A stretch of DNA of 64,000 nucleotides from Kuschelorhynchus macadamiae (GCA_030620095.1 JAUTXW010000204.1:682001-746000), one strand, 5' to 3'. Positions 33,060 to 43,342 are shown, counted from the stretch's first letter. Numbers and translations are program-made. Notes: generated by a model not told the origin, from the sequence alone.

Positions 33060-36000
33060 GTCATTGATCCTGACCTACATTTTCTTCAATAACATTTATA
33101 TTATGGCGTCTATCTGACCTAAAAAAACGATTACCACGGTTTCCGCGGTTATTAAACCTACCTTGCGAATTCCTCTGAAAACGCTGAGTGTGTTGAAAAT
33201 TTACATTATTATTTCTGTTACTTGCATTACTATTGAAATTTATGTTATGGCGGTTTGCAAAATTTGTATTTCTATTAGGATAGTTATTATTTAAATAAAA
33301 ACCTCAATTTTGAGAAGAACCTCTTGTAGAGTACCTTATAAACCTACCTTGACCTCTTCTAGACGCTGTAAAAATTTGAGGGTTACCGCTAAAAAAATTG
33401 TTTCCTCGTCCTGCGCTGCCTTAATAGCGTCTTTTAAACACGAAAAATTTCACGAAGATATAATAAAAATAAATAAATAAATAAATAATGTCCTTATTAG
33501 GGGCGGGGTTCAGCCAGAGGCTGCTTAGGCCCAACACAAACCATTTCATTACAATATTTTTTTCTCAATACTATTACTGAAAAACAGTACCTAACCTGCT
33601 TACTTAAGTAAGTTAAATATTCTGTGATTTGTACTAAATAAGTAAGACTACAAAAAAGATATACGAAAAGATTCATGAAAAGATATATAGCCAGACCAGG
33701 TAGAAAGAAATTATTAGAAATGTTATTACATATAATTGGCATAAAAACTCTTAAGATTACGTTTAAATGTATTAATATTTGTAATAGTTTTTAAATGCTG
33801 TGGTAAATAATTCTACAGGAGAGAGGAATAATATGAGAAAGATCCCTTGAAAGTGGTGGTAGCATGACGTAGTACCACTAACAACACTGGATTTCTTCTT
33901 GTTCTCTCAACATTTTCACTAGCAAAAACCAATTTATCTCTCAGATAGGAAGGGAGCCCAAAGGTTATTATTTTTTTTATTAGAGTGACGAAATGTACAT
34001 CATGTACATCTCTTCTATCATTCATCCTAAGCAAGCCGTATTGCAAGTAATAAGGGGTTATGTGATCCCGCCTCCCAATGTCTGCAGAGTACCTAAGACA
34101 AGAATTTTGAACCACCTGTATACGATTTGCATAGTAATTATTTAGACATGGGCCGTATACTGCATCGCAGTGGTCAAATAATGGTAGAATCAAGGACTCA
34201 GTTAACTTGAGTTTAACTTGAAAATTTAAAATATTTTTGAAAGGATACAGATTTTTCAGACGTAGATATGCTAATTATATTTTACTTATTACATGATTAG
34301 AAAAGTTCAAGTTTTGGTTTATAATTAGTCCCAGATTTCTAAAATGTGTTTCAAAAGCAACGATATCATTTCCAAGCAAAATTTTGTCTTTTAGGTTGAC
34401 CTTTTGCCTTTGCTTCTCAAAACCAATCAATAGGGCTACAGTCTTCGACAGGTTTAATATTAGAGGGTTGTTTTTTGATCACGTATGTAAATAAAGCATA
34501 AAGATTTTTATTCATAATAGTGACCACGCGTTCCTCTTCGTCGTCAGAGTTAAAAGAGGTATATACTTGACAGTCGTCAGCGTACAAATGGATATTCACA
34601 TCAACTGATTTTACTATATCAGCCGTATAAAACAACAAAGGACCCAGAATGGAGCCCTGTGGTACCCCACTCGGATTCACTAAGCTTTCAGAAAGGTTAA
34701 CCTCACTATCACTCACCAATTTCACCTGCTGATGCCTATTTATCAGATAAGTTCTAAACAAATCCACGGACTCCTGTAAGAGACCATAATACTTCAGTTT
34801 AGCGATCAAAAGGCCATGATGTATAGTATCGAATGCTCTTGAATAATCCAACATTGTCAAAAGAGAAAGTTTTCCATTATCCATTGCGCGTAATAAGTCA
34901 TCAACAATGCCCAGAACGAAAGCCTGATTGTATAAACGGTAGAATTTTATTTTCATCAGTATAGCACTTTAATTGGTCATAGACAACAGATTCTATAATT
35001 TTTGAGAGTACTGACAGAATACTAATTGGTCTTAAGTGAATCAATTCAGAAACTTTTTCTTTTTTTGGAATGCGTAAAAACAGGCACACAGTAAGGCACA
35101 CATAGTTTTATCATGTGTCCAGATATTTTGTCTATCCCTTTGGCATTCGATTTAATTTTCATAAGTTTGGAAGCAACAGTATCAGGTGAAACAAGCGATA
35201 AGTTAAATACATTATTTGCGATATTTGGATCCCTATTTTGATCAAAGTACTGAAATGTCAGTAAATCTGGTTCGATTCGCACAATAGAAGAAATAAAAAA
35301 GGTGTTTATATTATTGGCATTCTTAAGATGATCCGGAAGGTCGCTGGGGGGAGGGGGCACTTCCTATTTATATTTAATTTACTTACGGCATCCCAAAGAG
35401 TTTTGGAATTTTTGTGGTTTCGATTGAATTAAAACTCTATGAAAGCCTTTTTTTCTCGATGAATGGAGGATGTTACTAGATTACGAAGTTCTTTGTAATA
35501 TCTTAATTTTGATTGGGTTTGAGCAAATGACACACTAAGGGATTTTAAGGCTTTACGGTATTCATTAAGAGCATGATCTCTCAAACGCATTATGCGTTTA
35601 ATGTTTGGGGTTATCCAGGGGCAGTAATTTTTGGTGATTCTAATTGTTCGGATCGGCGCATGTTTATTGAAGATCTCATTTATACAGTTCTCAAATACTA
35701 GAACCTTCTTGTCCAGATTAGGCTCAGTATAAACACAATGCCAAGAAATTTTGCCAAGGTCACTGTTGAAACGAGCCACATCCATACTTTTTATATCTCT
35801 AAACAAATAATATACTTCCTAAATGTTGATTGCGAAGGCCCTCCGTAAACCTTTTTAGCGCTAATCTTTCTTTTATTGGTTTTAAGACGTTGTAAGCATG
35901 TTCGTCTCCTTTTGCCTGAGATATTGTTAAATTATAAAAGAGCTCCTCCAATTCTTTACCAAAATCTTCAATGGAATTATCGCCTTGTTTAGAACGAAAT

Positions 36001-36557
36001 AATTTCATTTATAAGGCACTGTCAGATTTTACAGTAAAAAATGTTTTTTATATCATGCAATAAATCAGCTACTGTGTTGTAGCTCTTATCAAGTCTTAAC
36101 TTTGCACTGTTTGACAACCTGGTTTTAAGAACAAATTTAATTAATAAGGGTTTTGCCTTATTTAACATTGACTCGTAAAGTTCTATTGAATCGATAAGTT
36201 TTTGTGTAGTATCCTCCGTATCATCCATAATAGGTAGCAAATTAACAGCGACTTTAAGGTCGAGTGAAGCCATTTTTGATACGTCAGTTCTTTTATCTTT
36301 AAAATTTAAAATTTCGTTGTAACTTTTATTAATTTTTGCTATTAACTCTCTAACTAAAAGTATTTCAGAATCGTCTAGTTCGGAATTTTTAATTTTTTGA
36401 TTTATCGAGGATACTTCACTTTTTACTTCTGCATAAATGGCGTTTGCCTCATTAAGTTTTTGGTCAAAAATTGGGGTCTTTCATAATTTAACTTAGTAAT
36501 ATAAGTTTTAATTGTTTGCAAGGAGTTGTAACTTTTATGTAGCGCACTATCACCCAT
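33060..36557 (-). pseudogene. Gypsy gag, split by a non-LTR insertion
   Basis: The likely start is ATG 36557, giving MGDSALHKSYNSLQTIK, with a shift near 36480 and then a continuous stretch with ELIAKINKSYNEILNFKDK and MASLDLKVAVNLLPIM. Capsid-like sequence follows: ESMLNKAKPLLIKFVLKTRL, DKSYNTVADLLHDIK, EDFGKELEELFYNLT and ALKRFTEGLRNQHLGS. The frame is cut at about 35820 and resumes at about 33455 with FSCLKDAIKAAQDEE, the usual end of the capsid region. The nucleocapsid end (33430-33070) is rich in Arg, Asn and Gly with RFQRNSQGRFN and RGNRGNRFFR, and I see no CCHC zinc knuckle. Confidence 0.72.
33455..35825 (-). mobile_element. 5'-truncated CR1/Daphne-like non-LTR element inside Gypsy gag
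   Basis: On the minus strand it begins in the middle of ORF2 with LFRDIKSMDVARFNSDL, PWITPNIKRIMRLRD, then DLPDHLKNANNINTFF and SKIIESVVYDQLKCY. RT follows with MLDYSRAFDTIHHGLLIAKL, VNPSGVPQGSILGPLLFY and HLYADDCQVYTSF (catalytic YADD), and a C-terminal region with RIQVVQNSCLRYS. It ends in an (ATTT)n tail at about 33468-33489. Several frameshifts. The target duplication could not be read with certainty; the breakpoints share TATTAT-like sequence. Same general family as the copy at 12.5-18 kb but clearly a different subfamily. Confidence 0.75.
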
Positions 36558-36869
36558 TAATTTATGAAATTACTTTAAAAAAAAACGAAAAATAAAAAAA
36601 TTGCGCGTACCTGTTTTAAGGGTCCAAATTTCGCGTTATTATCAAAATTAGTAAAAATGATCAAATGTAACATAAAATACAATAATAATTATTCCTATAA
36701 CACTAAAATACAATTACTTACAGTTACATTTAGATAAATATTTGTCCCTTTTTTTACAATTTTAATTCAATAAAATCACTTTTGTCCAATAATTAGGTTT
36801 TCATTGTCCATATTATTTCCTCTTGAATGTCTCGTATCCTAAAAAACCTAAAAAAAAACCTAAAAAAAA

Positions 36870-37130
36870 CTACTGCTCTGGGTCTTGAATTATATCATTT
36901 TGTGATCGGGTTAACTCGTGCTTGACAATCTCTCTTCTAATGGATCTTCTCATGCTATTTTTATATTTTCTAGTCACAAAATAAAGCAAAGCCCATAAAA
37001 CAACAGCTACTAGAACTATAAGCAATGCCTCTGAGAGCGAAATTCCTTGGTTATTCTTAGTGGTGGCATCACCTGATGCAGATTGAGCTATTACCACTGT
37101 TTCGTCAACTTTGGATTGAGCCTTTCCCAT
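36870..37130 (-). CDS. Small membrane protein encoded upstream of gag in the Gypsy element
   Basis: An intact 86-codon frame between the primer-binding site and gag. The N-terminus MGKAQSKVDE fits the N-myristoylation rule (Gly2, Ser6, Lys7). A Ser/Ala/Asn-rich stretch follows, then a strong hydrophobic span LSEALLIVLVAVVLWALLYF at about residues 32-51, then a basic segment RKYKNSMRRSIRREIVKHEL and a short acidic end. The layout suggests a lipid-anchored or single-span protein at a cell membrane. Being intact while gag and pol are broken suggests a short target or slower decay. Similar small ORFs may exist in other arthropod Gypsy elements, but I cannot confirm that here and its role is unknown. 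It could act with Gag at membranes (inference). Confidence 0.7.
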   Translation of the reverse strand: MGKAQSKVDETVVIAQSASGDATTKNNQGISLSEALLIVLVAVVLWALLYFVTRKYKNSMRRSIRREIVKHELTRSQNDIIQDPEQ

Positions 37131-37186
37131 TTTTTCCTCTTAAGCTTAGTTTTTGAAATAGATACTCTTCACCATTATTATGGCTT

Positions 37187-37203
37187 CTTGCATAGGATCG
37201 CCA
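37187..37203 (-). promoter_or_regulatory. tRNA primer-binding site (tRNA-Arg-like)
   Basis: Immediately inside the 5' LTR the minus strand reads TGGCGATCCTATGCAAG. The first ten bases are complementary to a tRNA 3' end of the form AGGATCG-CCA, as in insect tRNA-Arg. Use of tRNA-Arg fits 412/mdg1-like Gypsy elements. The match weakens after base 10. Confidence 0.65.
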
Positions 37204-37462
37204 TAAAATATCTTAGTAATATAGGTTCTTAAGACCTTAATAAAAACTCACGCAGGTTCTACTACAACATCGTATATTGTCTGATTCTTCTGATTGAGTT
37301 GTATGACCTCGTGACAGTGTGGATGGTCCTAACTTGGTTATCGTACTTGCTGAGCAAACAAAAGAATATCAAAACACATATTAGCCAACTATACAAACTG
37401 CACCATTAAATGGGTGAGTGAAATCAAGTTATTGATATACAGAGTGTATTTACTATATTACA
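37204..37462 (-). repeat. 5' LTR of the Gypsy element
   Basis: 259 bp. Inner edge AAAATATCTTAGTAATATAGG; outer edge TACTATATTACA, followed by the CTAG duplication at 37463-37466. Pairs with 29331-29592. Confidence 0.88.
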
Positions 37463-38362
37463 CTAGTGTTTTCAGGCTGATTTTATAAATATTTTACTAG
37501 GCTCCTGCTTTGTTGTGCTATCTTGAATTCATATCAAAATGTTACCAATTCATTCCTATGTAACACTTGATTTTTGTGCAAAATTTGAGGTACATTGGAT
37601 AATTAGTTTTTCTAGTAATAATTTTTTAACATATTGGAATTTCATCAAAATATCACCAGGTCATCTCTATATGACGCTTAATTTTTGACTAAAAAATGAA
37701 GTCAATCTAATAAGTATACATGACAGACAGACAGACAGACCTACAGACGGACCGACGGAATTGGTAAAACCTATTTTTTAGCATCTAGAGACGCTAAAAC
37801 GTGAGAGGGTGATTTTCACGATTAAAAGCAATTTATTTGGCCGCCATTTACTTCGGCCATCTTGAATTAGTAAAACTATTTAACTAGTTGATCCCTATAC
37901 TGCAATTAATTATGGTGTAATTTTGAAATCAATCCATTAAGCAGTTTTTTCAGAATGAATTTTTAAATATTTTTTTAAGCCGCGATTTTGTTCCGCCATC
38001 TTGGATTCGTACCGAAATGTTACTAGTTGTTTCCAACATAATACTTGAAGTTGTGCAAAATTTGACATGAATTGGATAAGTGGTATATTAATAATAATTT
38101 TACTGGGTCGCAATTTTGTTTGTCCGTATTGGATTTTCATCAAAATGTTACCAGGTCATCATCCATCCCTTAATTTTCGACTAAAATTTATAAAATCAAT
38201 CGGGTAAGTTTAGCTATGCCGCGAATAGACAGACAGACAGACGGAATTGAGAAAGCATGTTTTTCGGCATCTAGGGATCCAGATACGTGAAGATCCGAAG
38301 AAATCTCGGAAGGTGATTTTTTTACGATTTTAATACCTCCGTTTTACGAGGGAAGTAAAAAG
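37463..38362 (-). repeat. CAAAATGGCGG repeat, copy 3, proximal part
   Basis: Continues the repeat interrupted at 29330: CTAGTGTTTTCAGGCTGATT, then sub-repeats with CCGCCATCTTGGATTCGTAC. GACAGACAGACAGAC stretches occur at 37721 and 38228. The terminal ATTTTAATACCTCCGTTTTA and CGAGGGAAGTAAAAAGC block ends near 38362. Joined with 28952-29330 it would give about 1.3 kb. Confidence 0.75.
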
Positions 38363-39104
38363 CTTAAAAAGCGAAAATTTGCCGTGAAAGGTCAACATGG
38401 CTTTGACATATTGAAAGCTGATCTAAAATTCACATTATCGTAGGGTTGTAGAAAATAATATATTATGTAATTAGTTCGGAAAATAAGTCTTTACCGCATA
38501 TGTGAAAAATGTATAATCACTTGGGCATTAGTGCAGTAATATACTACATACCAAGCATATAAATAAAGTTCTAAACAATTCTAATACCAGTAGCAAATGT
38601 GATTAAAATGTAACACATTTTAAAGACCGAATAAAGGGTCGAAAAACCTTTTTCTCGTTAAAACATGTGGGGTATGTTTTAATTAAAACCTTAAGTAGTT
38701 TCCCGACAAGTTTGCATACAGGCCAAAATAAATATAAGACCGTTTTTACTGACAAAACAGATATTCGGAGACAGTTATTTACCAGAAGAGACGCTTGCTG
38801 TTTATATAACCATTGCCAAGCACATTTCGCCTGAAAAGATGTTTTAAATTCTAAGAGGAGCAAGATACTTGAAAGTACGTACAGAGTAAAAGAATCATGA
38901 AAATGGCTGAAACTTATTTTTAAATTAAATGTCTCAGATTTATTTTCTTTGAAAAGTTTTCTAAGGAAAGCTGCAGATCGTTAGTCTTGGTATCTAAAAC
39001 TCTAATCAAGAGTAAGAAAACCGTTATACAAACAATACTATTTCAAAATATCAGTGTCCACAAAATAATTGATCTAGTGGTCAGATCAATGAATGTTTTT
39101 CTTT

Positions 39105-39107
<3 letters not shown>
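38363..39107. other. AT-rich spacer, nothing recognised
   Basis: No supported gene. A minus-strand frame at 38603-38863 gives an 86-residue peptide that I do not recognise. Confidence 0.35.

Positions 39108-39157
<50 letters not shown>
39108..39157. repeat. (TA)n microsatellite abutting the Penelope-like element
   Basis: About 50 bp of pure TA that stops exactly where the element's inverted terminal repeat begins (CTTAGGAG at 39158). Confidence 0.92.
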
Positions 39158-39158
<1 letters not shown>

Positions 39159-39282
39159 TTAGGAGATTTTCTTGGGTTTTTGGTCTGAAATATCTTTTTG
39201 AAAAATAAAACTTGTTTATTCTTCGGAAATCATTTTAATTTGTTTTTTTTTCCTCTTTTTCCCAAACGTTTCGGCAACATGC
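39158..39282 (+). repeat. Left inverted terminal repeat of the Penelope-like element
   Basis: 125 bp, pairs with 40194-40317. It includes most of the hammerhead-like motif on the minus strand. Confidence 0.85.
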
Positions 39283-39295
39283 CTTCATCAGTGGA
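39261..39295 (-). ncRNA. Hammerhead-ribozyme-like motif (Penelope family 2)
   Basis: The minus strand reads UCCA, CUGAUGA, AGGC, AUGUU, GCC, GAAAC, GUU, UGGG. All core blocks are present: CUGAUGA, a GGC/GCC stem II, GAAA, and a cleavage triplet GUU. Stem I can form from UCCA and UGGG. Stem III is minimal (AACGUU is self-complementary), so activity would be expected mainly as a dimer, as described for hammerheads of this element class. There is one extra base between CUGAUGA and stem II. Confidence 0.65.
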
Positions 39296-39949
39296 TTTTA
39301 ATACAGGTCACTAAAACTAACAAACAATGCTGTTTTGGATTCTTACTTATAAACATGTCTACTTTTTTTTTTTTTTGTTTTGTGTAAGACGATAAAAAGG
39401 TTCCTTTATATATATATATACATACATACATACATAAGTACACCCCTGCACAGATATATACATATATACAGAAATTTAATAAACACATATAACCTAATTA
39501 ATATTACTTTTTTTTTATTTTTAAAACAAAATGTTCAAATTGAATATATAATTATACTATAACTCACCTAAGAAGGTAAATTTTTTTTAATCCATTCACA
39601 AATGGGACATATACACTTAAAATTTGTTCTTCATATATGTTACAATACAGTATATACATATTTAAAACTACTGACTGACTGAAATTAAAATTCGTTTTGC
39701 TGCTGTTGCTCGTCATATATATTGTTTTTATTGGGTTAAAAAACAAGGTGTTTTATATTGTTATTATTTTGGTATGTGGAACGAGCGCATTTATTTTATA
39801 TTTTTGTAATTAGTATATCTATTATTATTTCATTTAAGATAAAATGTAGAAAATTGAACAATTTTTTTATTTTTGCAAATTGCCATTTAATTTTAAAATT
39901 TAAATTTAGATTTACGAGAAAATTGCAGAATATATGCAGTTATTTTATT

Positions 39950-40195
39950 ACGTTGTAATATATTTGGTTTAAGTTTTTAATTTCCGTTTTGTCATTAATT
40001 GAATTTTCGTGTTTTTTAATGTACCTCATTTCCAAGAATTCCCTTTTTTTCTGATTAATTTCAGTTTTTAAGATTTGTGTGTCCTAATAATTAAATTTAT
40101 GGGATGTTTCATTCTCATGTTTCGTTAATGAAGTTTTATTTTTTTTATCATATTTATGCCCATTTAAGCGATTTTTGAGGTATTGTGTAGTTTGC
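39950..40195 (-). pseudogene. C-terminal part of the GIY-YIG endonuclease of a Penelope-like element
   Basis: Minus-strand frame: QTTQYLKNRLNGHKYDKKN, then TSLTKHENETSHKFNY, a stop, DTQILKTEINQKKREFLEM and a KTEIKNLNQIYYN end. This follows the usual course after the YIGQT motif of Penelope endonucleases (LKxRxNxHKxD, ALxxHxxxxxHxFxF, ILxxExNxxKRxxLEM, INxxTDxxNLxxxY). The catalytic YIG itself is just upstream of the break at 40194. One in-frame stop. Confidence 0.68.
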
Positions 40196-40317
40196 ATGTT
40201 GCCGAAACGTTTGGGAAAAAAAGGAAAAAAAAACTAATTAAAATGATTTCCGAAGAATAAACAAGTTTTATTTTTCAAAAAGATATTTCAGACCAAAAAC
40301 CCAAGAAAATCTCCTAA
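40194..40317 (-). repeat. Right inverted terminal repeat of the Penelope-like element
   Basis: 124 bp, pairs with 39158-39282; differences are mainly in homopolymer lengths and a few bases. It lacks the CTGATGAAG part of the hammerhead, and the GIY-YIG coding sequence starts directly at its inner edge. Confidence 0.85.
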
Positions 40318-40344
40318 GAATATAAATCAATTGGTCCAGAAACT

Positions 40345-40547
<203 letters not shown>

Positions 40548-40601
40548 ACGCTTTAAAATTGGAACAATTATTTATTTATTGCCTACAAAATTACAAATGG
40601 A

Positions 40602-41217
40602 CAGGGTGGCCATTTTATGGTGATACAGTACCTTATCTAGAAAACGGTAACAGTTACGACAAAAAGTTAAATACAAAAGTTGTTTGGATTCAATTAAATT
40701 TTTATTTTATTTCACTTTTGCTTATACAGGGTGTTTCGTTTTGACGTGACACATGTCAACTTTCTTAATTTAAATGGGATACCCTATATATTATTACATA
40801 TTTCGATTCTACTGTTAATTTGCGAAAGTTTTTATGATAACATCTATATTTGAATTCTTTATCGTTTTTGAGTAAATTGAGTTTTTAGAATTTAAAAAAA
40901 AACATATTTTTTAAAAATAATTTTTTTATCTATAAAACTTTAATGGAACTGACTAATATCCTAAACATACATTACTAAGGGTTCAATTCAACGAGTTTCT
41001 ATGCTGGTCTTATTAATTAATATACAGGTTGTTAAAAATGGAGAGCAAAACAAACAGAACTTTAAATGTAAAAATCTCCTGTTTTTCAAATGGAACACCC
41101 TGTATATTTTTATTTCATCTGATTCAGCGTTCAATTACCTATCATTACTCATATATATGTACTATACCTAAAATGAACAGTTTCGATTTTATTAGCCGTT
41201 TTCTGATTTAACTATTT
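40602..41217 (+). repeat. Left TIR arm of the 40.6-kb mariner
   Basis: Contains CAGGGTGGCC (outer end), TATACAGGGTGTTTCG (40731), GGGATACCCTATATA (40784), TATACAGGTTGTTAAAAA (about 41021) and GGAACACCCTGTATA (about 41094). The inner edge is near CGATTTTATTAGCCGTTTTC. Confidence 0.85.
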
Positions 41218-41445
41218 TTGTTAATATAAGTAAATAGATGAAGTGGGCTAAAATAAAAATGTCGTAAACTAAGCCTTATTCTCATTTCCTTAACACAGAT
41301 AGCGACTATAAATAATGTTAGAAAATACAAATAAAAGTGAAATATTATGTAATTAATGTTCTTATTATTTAATGTTTATGAAAAATATCTTGTGCCACAC
41401 GGTATAACTAATAACTAACTGAGTATTAAACATGATTAAAACAGA

Positions 41446-42499
41446 TTATAAAAAAATTTCAATATGGCCACCGTCCATTGCGATACATGAAGTGTAAATA
41501 GCCTCCATTTTTCGAATAGCGTTCCTTACCGAATTAGATGCATTAAAATTATTGATCTCTTCCCTGATTTTTATTTTTAACTCATTTCTATTATTAGATC
41601 TATTTTTATAAACTTTATTTTTAGTGCACCCCACAAAAAGAAGTCTAAAGGGCTTAAATCAGGGCTTCGAGGTGGCCAGGATTTTAAACCATGTCTTCCT
41701 ATTCACAGTGGAAAATGTTGATTAAGGAAATTTACTACCGGTGCAACCGTGTGGTAAGGGGCGCTATCCTGCTGAAAAATAATATTTTCTCGAATATTTG
41801 CTGGCAAGTCGTTGATAAGGGGCATGATTTCATTCTTAAGCAGCTCCAAGTATCTTTCGCCATTTAACGGCCTGTCAAAAAATATTGGTCCGATAATACG
41901 GTCGCAAATAATTCCGCACCACATTTACGGTTTGACGGCCTTGTTTTTTAATTGCTTTTATTAGATGTTTATTAGTTTGAGACCAGTAATGAGTGTTTTT
42001 CCGATTAAAAATACCCGCCGTATTAAATAAGGCTTCATCAGTCCAAAGTACTTTTGAAAAAAATACATTTTCGAACTGCCGGTCCATAATATCAAAAAGT
42101 CAACCTTTCATTAAAGTCTAATTGTGATAATAATTGAGTTGGAAGAAATTTATAAGGATGATAACCATTCACCTGCAGTGTTTTTTGAATAATTCCTCTA
42201 CTGACAATTGCAATGTCCCCGTCAGCATCTCTTTGGGATCTTTCATCATCTTCCTCGAAATAAAGTAAAATCTCTAGTTGTTTTTCCTCAGTGAGGTCAA
42301 AATTGGGACGATTTTTCTTAGAGTTTTTAAGGACATCATTTTCCAAATCACGCACAACTCGAAAAAATATAGTCCTGGAGGGAACTCGATTATTAGGATA
42401 TTTCCTCGAATATTCTCTAAGGGCTAAACCTGGACTTTTATTATTTTTTATGAAACAGTTATATAATTTCAAACGTTCATCTAAACTATATAAAGCCAT
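41446..42499 (-). pseudogene. DUF4817-type mariner transposase in several frames
   Basis: The N-terminus (ATG 42499) has ALREYSRKYPNNRVPSRTIF (DUF4817) and a TEEKQLEILLYFEEDDE stretch. Next is VLWTDEALFNTAGIFNRKN (Asp 1), then MWCGIICDRIIGPIFFDRPL, IIFQQDSAPYHTV (Asp 2), and a further frame with WPPRSPDLSPLDFFLWGAL (Asp 3, about 41700-41630). The C-terminus is NEIRxRIREEI-like, ending near 41446. All three Asp motifs survive but at least three frameshifts separate them. The arms are much better preserved than the gene. Confidence 0.8.
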
Positions 42500-42639
42500 T
42501 TTTTAACAATTTTCTAAGAAAAAATTTTAAAAATACGACAAACAGAGCAAATGTCAACTTAAGTCAACAATTGCATTAGGTTATTTCCTAAGCCTGATCT
42601 TGATTTTTTTAGTTTCTGATCTCATTTACTGGCAAAATT

Positions 42640-43260
42640 CCGGGATAAATCAGAAAACGGCTAATAAAATCGAAACTGTTCATTTTAGGTTTAGGACATA
42701 TATATGAATAATGATAGGTAATTGAACGCTGAATCAGATGAAATAAAAATATACAGGGTGTTCCATTTGAAAAACAGGAGATTTTTACATTTAAAGTTCT
42801 GTTTGTTTTGCTCTCCATTTTTAACACCCTGTATATTAATTGGTAAGACCACCATGGAAACTCGTTAAATTGAACCCTTAGTAATGTATGTTTAGGATAT
42901 TAGTCAGTTCCATTAAAGTTTTATAGGTAAAAAATTAAAAAAAAAAAAAATATGTTTTATTAAAAAAAATTCTAAAAACTCAATTTACTCAAAAACGATA
43001 AAGAATTCAAATATAGATGTTATCATAAAAACTTTCGCAAATTAACAGTAGAATCGAAATATGTAATAATATATAGGGTATCCCATTTAAATTAAGAAAG
43101 TTGACATGTGTCACGTCAAAACGAAACACCCTGTATAAACAAAAGTGAAATAAAATAAAAATTTAATTGAATCCAAACAACTTTTGTATTTAACTTTTTT
43201 TGTCGTAACTATTACCGTTTTCTAGATAAAGTACTGTATCACCATAAAATGGCCACCCTG
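42640..43260 (-). repeat. Right TIR arm of the 40.6-kb mariner
   Basis: Mirror of the left arm with the same order of internal terminus-like words: ATATACAGGGTGTTCC at 42753, AACACCCTGTATATT at 42825, TATATAGGGTATCCC at about 43070, and CACCCTGTATA at 43126. Confidence 0.85.
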
Positions 43261-43342
43261 TACTAAAAATGTAAGAAAAAAATGGTGTCAAATCTAATAA
43301 AAAAATTTTTAAATTAAAATTCACTGGCTCATATCCAGGAGC

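Larger units (their letters stand above)
29331..37462 (-). mobile_element. Complete Gypsy-type LTR retrotransposon (mdg1/412-like), with a nested non-LTR insertion
   Basis: Flanked by a 4-bp target duplication CTAG (29327-29330 and 37463-37466) that splits a CAAAATGGCGG repeat. LTRs begin TGTAATAT and end ATATTACA, allowing for orientation. Read on the minus strand: 5' LTR (37462-37204), tRNA-Arg-like primer site, a small membrane-protein ORF (37130-36870), gag (36557 to about 33060, interrupted by a non-LTR element), pol with protease, RT, RNase H and integrase (32990 to about 29890), G-rich polypurine tract, and 3' LTR (29592-29331). Without the insertion it is about 5.8 kb. No env. Stops and shifts occur in RT, RNase H and gag, so it is inactive. 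Clade placement is from the primer type, the 4-bp duplication and gene order. Confidence 0.85.
39158..40317 (-). mobile_element. Penelope-like element fragment with inverted terminal repeats
   Basis: Terminal repeats 39158-39282 and 40194-40317 are inverted and nearly identical, with CTTAGGAGATTTTCTTGGGT at the outer end and a run of T/A before the GTTTCGGCAACATGC inner edge. Between them the minus strand encodes the end of a GIY-YIG endonuclease (about 40195-39950) and then a non-coding tail. The left repeat carries a complete hammerhead-like motif; the right one is cut inside it, so only GCATGTTGCCGAAACG remains. (TA)n tracts lie on both sides. Penelope-like elements are known to carry GIY-YIG endonucleases and hammerhead motifs in their terminal repeats. 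The RT part is missing. Confidence 0.7.
40602..43260 (-). mobile_element. Tc1/mariner element with ~615-bp composite TIRs
   Basis: The left end CAGGGTGGCCATTTTATGG starts at 40602. The right end CCATAAAATGGCCACCCTG ends at 43260 and is followed by TA; on the left the TA has become GA. Arms 40602-41217 and 42640-43260 are inverted copies with very few differences. Each arm contains two further pairs of terminus-like words flanked by TA (around 40733-40792 and 41023-41107, mirrored in the right arm). The transposase between the arms is in several frames. Length about 2.66 kb. Confidence 0.85.

Noticed and set aside
37720..37745. GACAGACAGACAGAC as a microsatellite or CRISPR-like repeat
   Set aside because: It is a fixed part of the CAAAATGGCGG repeat family, present at the same place in several copies. 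No spacer structure.
41029..41211. 60-codon frame repeated at 42609-42827 as a conserved small protein
   Set aside because: The two frames are the two TIR arms of one mariner, so similarity reflects the inverted repeat and not coding constraint.
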